Below, one piece after another: positions 57,107 to 59,512 of a DNA stretch of 59,512 nucleotides. Source of the stretch: Burkholderiales bacterium. GTDB taxonomy: Bacteria > Pseudomonadota > Gammaproteobacteria > Burkholderiales > Burkholderiaceae_C. The position numbers and the translations under genes are program-made. Numbering within the stretch: position 1 is the stretch's first letter; each line of letters opens with the position of its first letter. The notes below the pieces were generated by a model that ran no database searches, was not told where the DNA came from, and worked only from the letters and a program-made list of their open reading frames with translations. The DNA is taken from contig CANHVY010000024.1 in the NCBI GenBank assembly GCA_947464185.1, positions 1-59,512 on the forward strand, written 5' to 3'.

Positions 57107-57814
57107 ATGTCGGCCGTCCAACCGCCCGCTTCGCGCCGGGTGTGGCTGTTCGATCTGGACGACACGCTGCACGATGCCTCCACGGCGTCCTTGCCGCACC
57201 TGCACGTGTCTTTCGGCGAGTACATCCAGACCCATCTCGGGCTCAGCAAGGTCGAGTCCGACGCGCTGCGCCGCCGCTATTGGTTGCGCTACGGGGCCAC
57301 GCTGCTGGGGCTGGTGCGCCATCATGGGGTGCACCCGGCGCACTTCCTGCACCACACGCATCTGCTGCCCGGGCTGGAAGCCCGCGTACGGGGGCATGGG
57401 GCCGACCTGGCGGCGCTCGCCCGGCTGCCCGGACGCAAGGTCATCCTCACCAATGCGCCAGCGGCCTACGCCTGGCGGGTGTTGAAGGCCCTGGGCATCC
57501 AGCGCTGGTTCGATGGCGTCCTCAGCATCGAGGACATGCACATGTTCGGCACCCTGCGGCCCAAGCCCGATGCCCGGATGTTGCGCCATGTGGCGGCGCG
57601 CCTCGGGGTGCCCGCCTCATGCTGCGTGCTGGTGGAAGACACGCTGGTCCACCAGAAGGCCGCCAGGCGCGTGGGCATGCAGACCGTGTGGATGCAGCGC
57701 TGGTCGCGCGCTGCCCATGCCGAGCGTGCGCAGGGCCATGCCTTCAAGCCGGGCCGGCCGGCCTACGTCGATCGCAGGGTTTCCCGCCTGCTGGAACTGT
57801 TGCGCAGCGCTTGA
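57107..57814 (+). CDS. HAD-superfamily pyrimidine 5'-nucleotidase
   Basis: A 235-aa HAD hydrolase of the pyrimidine 5'-nucleotidase group (SDT1/YjjG-like). Motif I is VWLFDLDDTLHDAS (nucleophile Asp), motif II VILTNAP, the conserved Lys is in RPKPDARML, and motif III/IV is CVLVEDTLVHQKAARRVGM. The YIQTHLGLSKVESDALRRRYWLRYGATL cap region is typical. It probably dephosphorylates UMP/CMP-type nucleotides. It follows argB closely and is likely in one operon with it, before slmA. Confidence 0.85.
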   Translation: MSAVQPPASRRVWLFDLDDTLHDASTASLPHLHVSFGEYIQTHLGLSKVESDALRRRYWLRYGATLLGLVRHHGVHPAHFLHHTHLLPGLEARVRGHGADLAALARLPGRKVILTNAPAAYAWRVLKALGIQRWFDGVLSIEDMHMFGTLRPKPDARMLRHVAARLGVPASCCVLVEDTLVHQKAARRVGMQTVWMQRWSRAAHAERAQGHAFKPGRPAYVDRRVSRLLELLRSA

Positions 57815-58013
57815 TCTCCTGGCCCGCAGGCTCCGGGCACGAGCGCGGCAGAGCCCCGTGCCGTCCCTGCGAGCCAGATGCGGCAGCACGAAGTTCAAGC
57901 GTCCGGGCTCAGTGTTTACGCTGCCCGATTCCTGCCTCAAGCAGCCAATCCCCTGTGCAAGAATCTTCTGGCAGGTTTTGCCAGTTGCAGGTTTTGCCGA
58001 TTGCATCCCATCC

Positions 58014-58661
58014 ATGTCCGACATGTCCGACCCTGAAGCAGGAGCCGTGGCCGCTGCCCCGGACGCCGCGGCGCCTGCACGCAAGCGGCCCAAGCCCGGG
58101 GAGCGGCGCATCCAGATCCTGCAAACCCTGGCGGGCATGCTGGAGCAACCTGGTGCCGAGCGCATCACCACCGCAGCGTTGGCTGCCCGTCTGCAGGTCA
58201 GCGAGGCCGCGCTGTACCGTCACTTCGCCAGCAAGGCGCAGATGTTCGAGGGGCTCATCGAGTTCATCGAAACCTCGGTTTTCACCCTGGTCAACCAGAT
58301 CGTAGAGCGCGAGCCTTCGGGTGCGCTGCAGGCCCGAAAGATCGCCGCCGTGGTGCTGCAGTTTGGCGAGAAAAACCCGGGCATGACCCGCGTGATGGTG
58401 GGAGACGCCCTGGTGCTGGAGCACGAGCGACTGACCGCGCGCATGAACCAGTTTTTCGACCGCGTCGAGTCGCAACTGCGGCAAAGCCTGCGCCTGGCTG
58501 CCGAGGCCGCGGGTTCGCCCACGCCCACCGTGGATGCGGCGGCCCTGGCGTCTGCCGTGGTCTCGCTGGTGGCCGGGCGCCTGCAGCGTTACGCACGTTC
58601 AGGCTTTCGGCGCTCTCCGCTGGAACATCTGGACGTCGCGCTGGTGCGTTTGGCCGGCTAG
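58014..58661 (+). CDS. slmA: Nucleoid occlusion factor SlmA
   Basis: A 215-aa TetR-fold protein that binds specific chromosomal sites and blocks FtsZ assembly over the nucleoid. The N-terminal region is Ala/Pro-rich, then GERRIQILQTLAGMLEQPGAERITTAALAARLQVSEAALYRHFASKAQMFEGLIEFIE forms the helix-turn-helix. The SlmA-specific NPGMTRVMVGDALVLEHERL and AGRLQRYARSGFRRSPLEHL follow. Its target, the FtsZ C-terminal peptide, is encoded at 4633-5868 in this window. ATG at 58023 is an alternative start three codons downstream. Confidence 0.92.
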   Translation: MSDMSDPEAGAVAAAPDAAAPARKRPKPGERRIQILQTLAGMLEQPGAERITTAALAARLQVSEAALYRHFASKAQMFEGLIEFIETSVFTLVNQIVEREPSGALQARKIAAVVLQFGEKNPGMTRVMVGDALVLEHERLTARMNQFFDRVESQLRQSLRLAAEAAGSPTPTVDAAALASAVVSLVAGRLQRYARSGFRRSPLEHLDVALVRLAG

Positions 58662-58798
58662 GTACCCTTGTAGTCCCGGGCCAGGGCCCGCGTGTTCGCG
58701 GCGTCCCGGGCCGCTGCCGCTGCGCGCCCACGGCGCCTGACCGGCCGCCAGAGTCAGGGTACGCCCGTGCGGCAAGCCCGCCTCCTTACACTTTCCCC

Positions 58799-59512
58799 AT
58801 GAGCTCTGTTGAATCCCTGATCGCCCGTGCCGAGGCCCTGCTGGGTCGCCTGGAGGCCGTGTTGCCCCATCCCGCCACCGCGCCCGACTGGGCGGCGTCC
58901 GTGGCGTTTCGCTACCGCCGCCGTGGAGCCAGTGCCGTGCTGGAGCCCGTGCGCCACGTGGCCACCATCCGTCTGGTGGACTTGAAGGAAGTGGAGCCGC
59001 AAAAGGAGCGCTTGCTGCGCAATACCGCCCAATTCGTGACGGGCCGCGGCGCCAACAACGCCTTGCTCACGGGAGCGCGGGGCACGGGCAAGAGTTCGCT
59101 CATCAAGGCGTGCCTGAACGAGTTCAGTGCCCAGGGCTTGCGCCTCATCGAGGTGGACAAGGCCGACCTGGTGGACCTGCCCGACCTGGTCGATCTGGTG
59201 GCCGGTCGGCCGGAGAAGTTCATCGTCTACTGCGACGACCTGAGCTTCGATGAGGGCGAGCCCGGCTACAAGGCGCTGAAGTCCATCCTGGACGGCTCGG
59301 TCTCGCAGTCCAGCGACAACGTGCTGATCTACGCCACGAGCAACCGCCGCCACCTGCTGCCCGAGTACATGAAGGAGAACCTCACCTACACCCATACCGA
59401 GGACGGTGAGGTGCACCCGGGCGAGGGCGTGGAAGAAAAAATATCGCTGTCTGAACGCTTTGGCATGTGGGTCAGCTTTTACCCATTTACCCAGGCCGAG
59501 TACCTGACCATC
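58799..59512 (+). CDS. DUF815-family AAA+ ATPase (partial, runs off the window)
   Basis: The first 238 residues of a P-loop ATPase. It has FRYRRRGASAVLEPVRHVATIRLVDLKEVEPQKERLLRNTAQFV, Walker A LLTGARGTGKSSLIKACL (near residue 97), Walker B EKFIVYCDDLSFDEGE (near residue 142) and VLIYATSNRRHLLP. This is the DUF815 family, whose cellular role is unclear. The frame is open at the window end, so the stop lies outside. The start ATG spans 58799-58801. Confidence 0.88.
   Translation, partial: MSSVESLIARAEALLGRLEAVLPHPATAPDWAASVAFRYRRRGASAVLEPVRHVATIRLVDLKEVEPQKERLLRNTAQFVTGRGANNALLTGARGTGKSSLIKACLNEFSAQGLRLIEVDKADLVDLPDLVDLVAGRPEKFIVYCDDLSFDEGEPGYKALKSILDGSVSQSSDNVLIYATSNRRHLLPEYMKENLTYTHTEDGEVHPGEGVEEKISLSERFGMWVSFYPFTQAEYLTI

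Noticed and set aside
58662..58798. A terminator after slmA.
   Set aside because: The region is G+C-rich with several short complementary segments, but no stem followed by a T-run stands out.

Overview
The window is a high-G+C chromosomal segment that reads as Burkholderiales (Betaproteobacteria), most likely a Comamonadaceae- or Rubrivivax/Leptothrix-type organism. The evidence is gene order and protein type: murC-ddl-ftsQ-ftsA-ftsZ, lpxC, dusB-fis-purH-ruvC and argB-pyrimidine nucleotidase-slmA are all in typical betaproteobacterial form. No rRNA, tRNA, CRISPR array or complete insertion sequence was seen.

Layout. (1) 1-5950: end of the division and cell-wall (dcw) cluster, closed by a strong intrinsic terminator after ftsZ. 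(2) 6063-12668: a five-gene, same-strand, tightly coupled defence-like locus: a small methylase-like protein with motif I only, an ImmA/IrrE metallopeptidase, a DUF4411 PIN-like protein, an Eco57I-type methyltransferase with NPPY, and a GIY-YIG/T5orf172-SF2 helicase fusion. (3) 12742-15043: queC, a VUT-type (queuosine precursor) transporter and an orphan NMT1-like binding protein. (4) 15062-24600: an accessory catabolic cluster with two sulfatases (one choline-sulfatase-like), a Bug/TctC binding protein, a mandelate-racemase-type enolase and a GntR regulator on the minus strand, facing a GMC oxidoreductase and a Baeyer-Villiger-type monooxygenase. (5) 24664-25806: lpxC, which normally sits next to ftsZ, plus a small membrane protein. 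Blocks 2-4 therefore look like about 18.7 kb of accessory DNA splitting ftsZ from lpxC.

(6) 25869-44050: a molybdenum/tungsten region. It holds XdhC, a form II CO-dehydrogenase-like coxSLM with the maturation pair CoxD/CoxE, MoeB, a ModE-like HTH/periplasmic-binding-fold regulator, a MoaD-like protein, a tungsten aldehyde oxidoreductase of the Aromatoleum AorABC type, a TupABC tungstate importer and MoeA. Metal uptake, pterin-cofactor sulfur and metal insertion, regulation and two different apo-enzymes sit together. (7) 44162-46407: a BrnTA toxin-antitoxin pair, an FMN riboswitch with a type II lumazine synthase (ribH2), and a FitA/VapC pair whose toxin is frameshifted.

(8) 46477-50290: ViaA/RavA-like VWA and AAA+ pair and a dienelactone hydrolase. 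(9) 50397-59512: core genes ruvC, purH, fis, dusB (minus strand), then yqaA-type DedA protein, M32 carboxypeptidase, argB, HAD pyrimidine nucleotidase, slmA and the start of a DUF815 ATPase (plus strand).

The most interesting parts are the five-gene defence-like locus with two methylase-like proteins of complementary motif content, the AOR/tungsten cluster with a perfect 11-bp hairpin between aorB and aorC, an in-frame 33-bp tandem repeat inside moeA, and a dusB frame that stays open far into fis.
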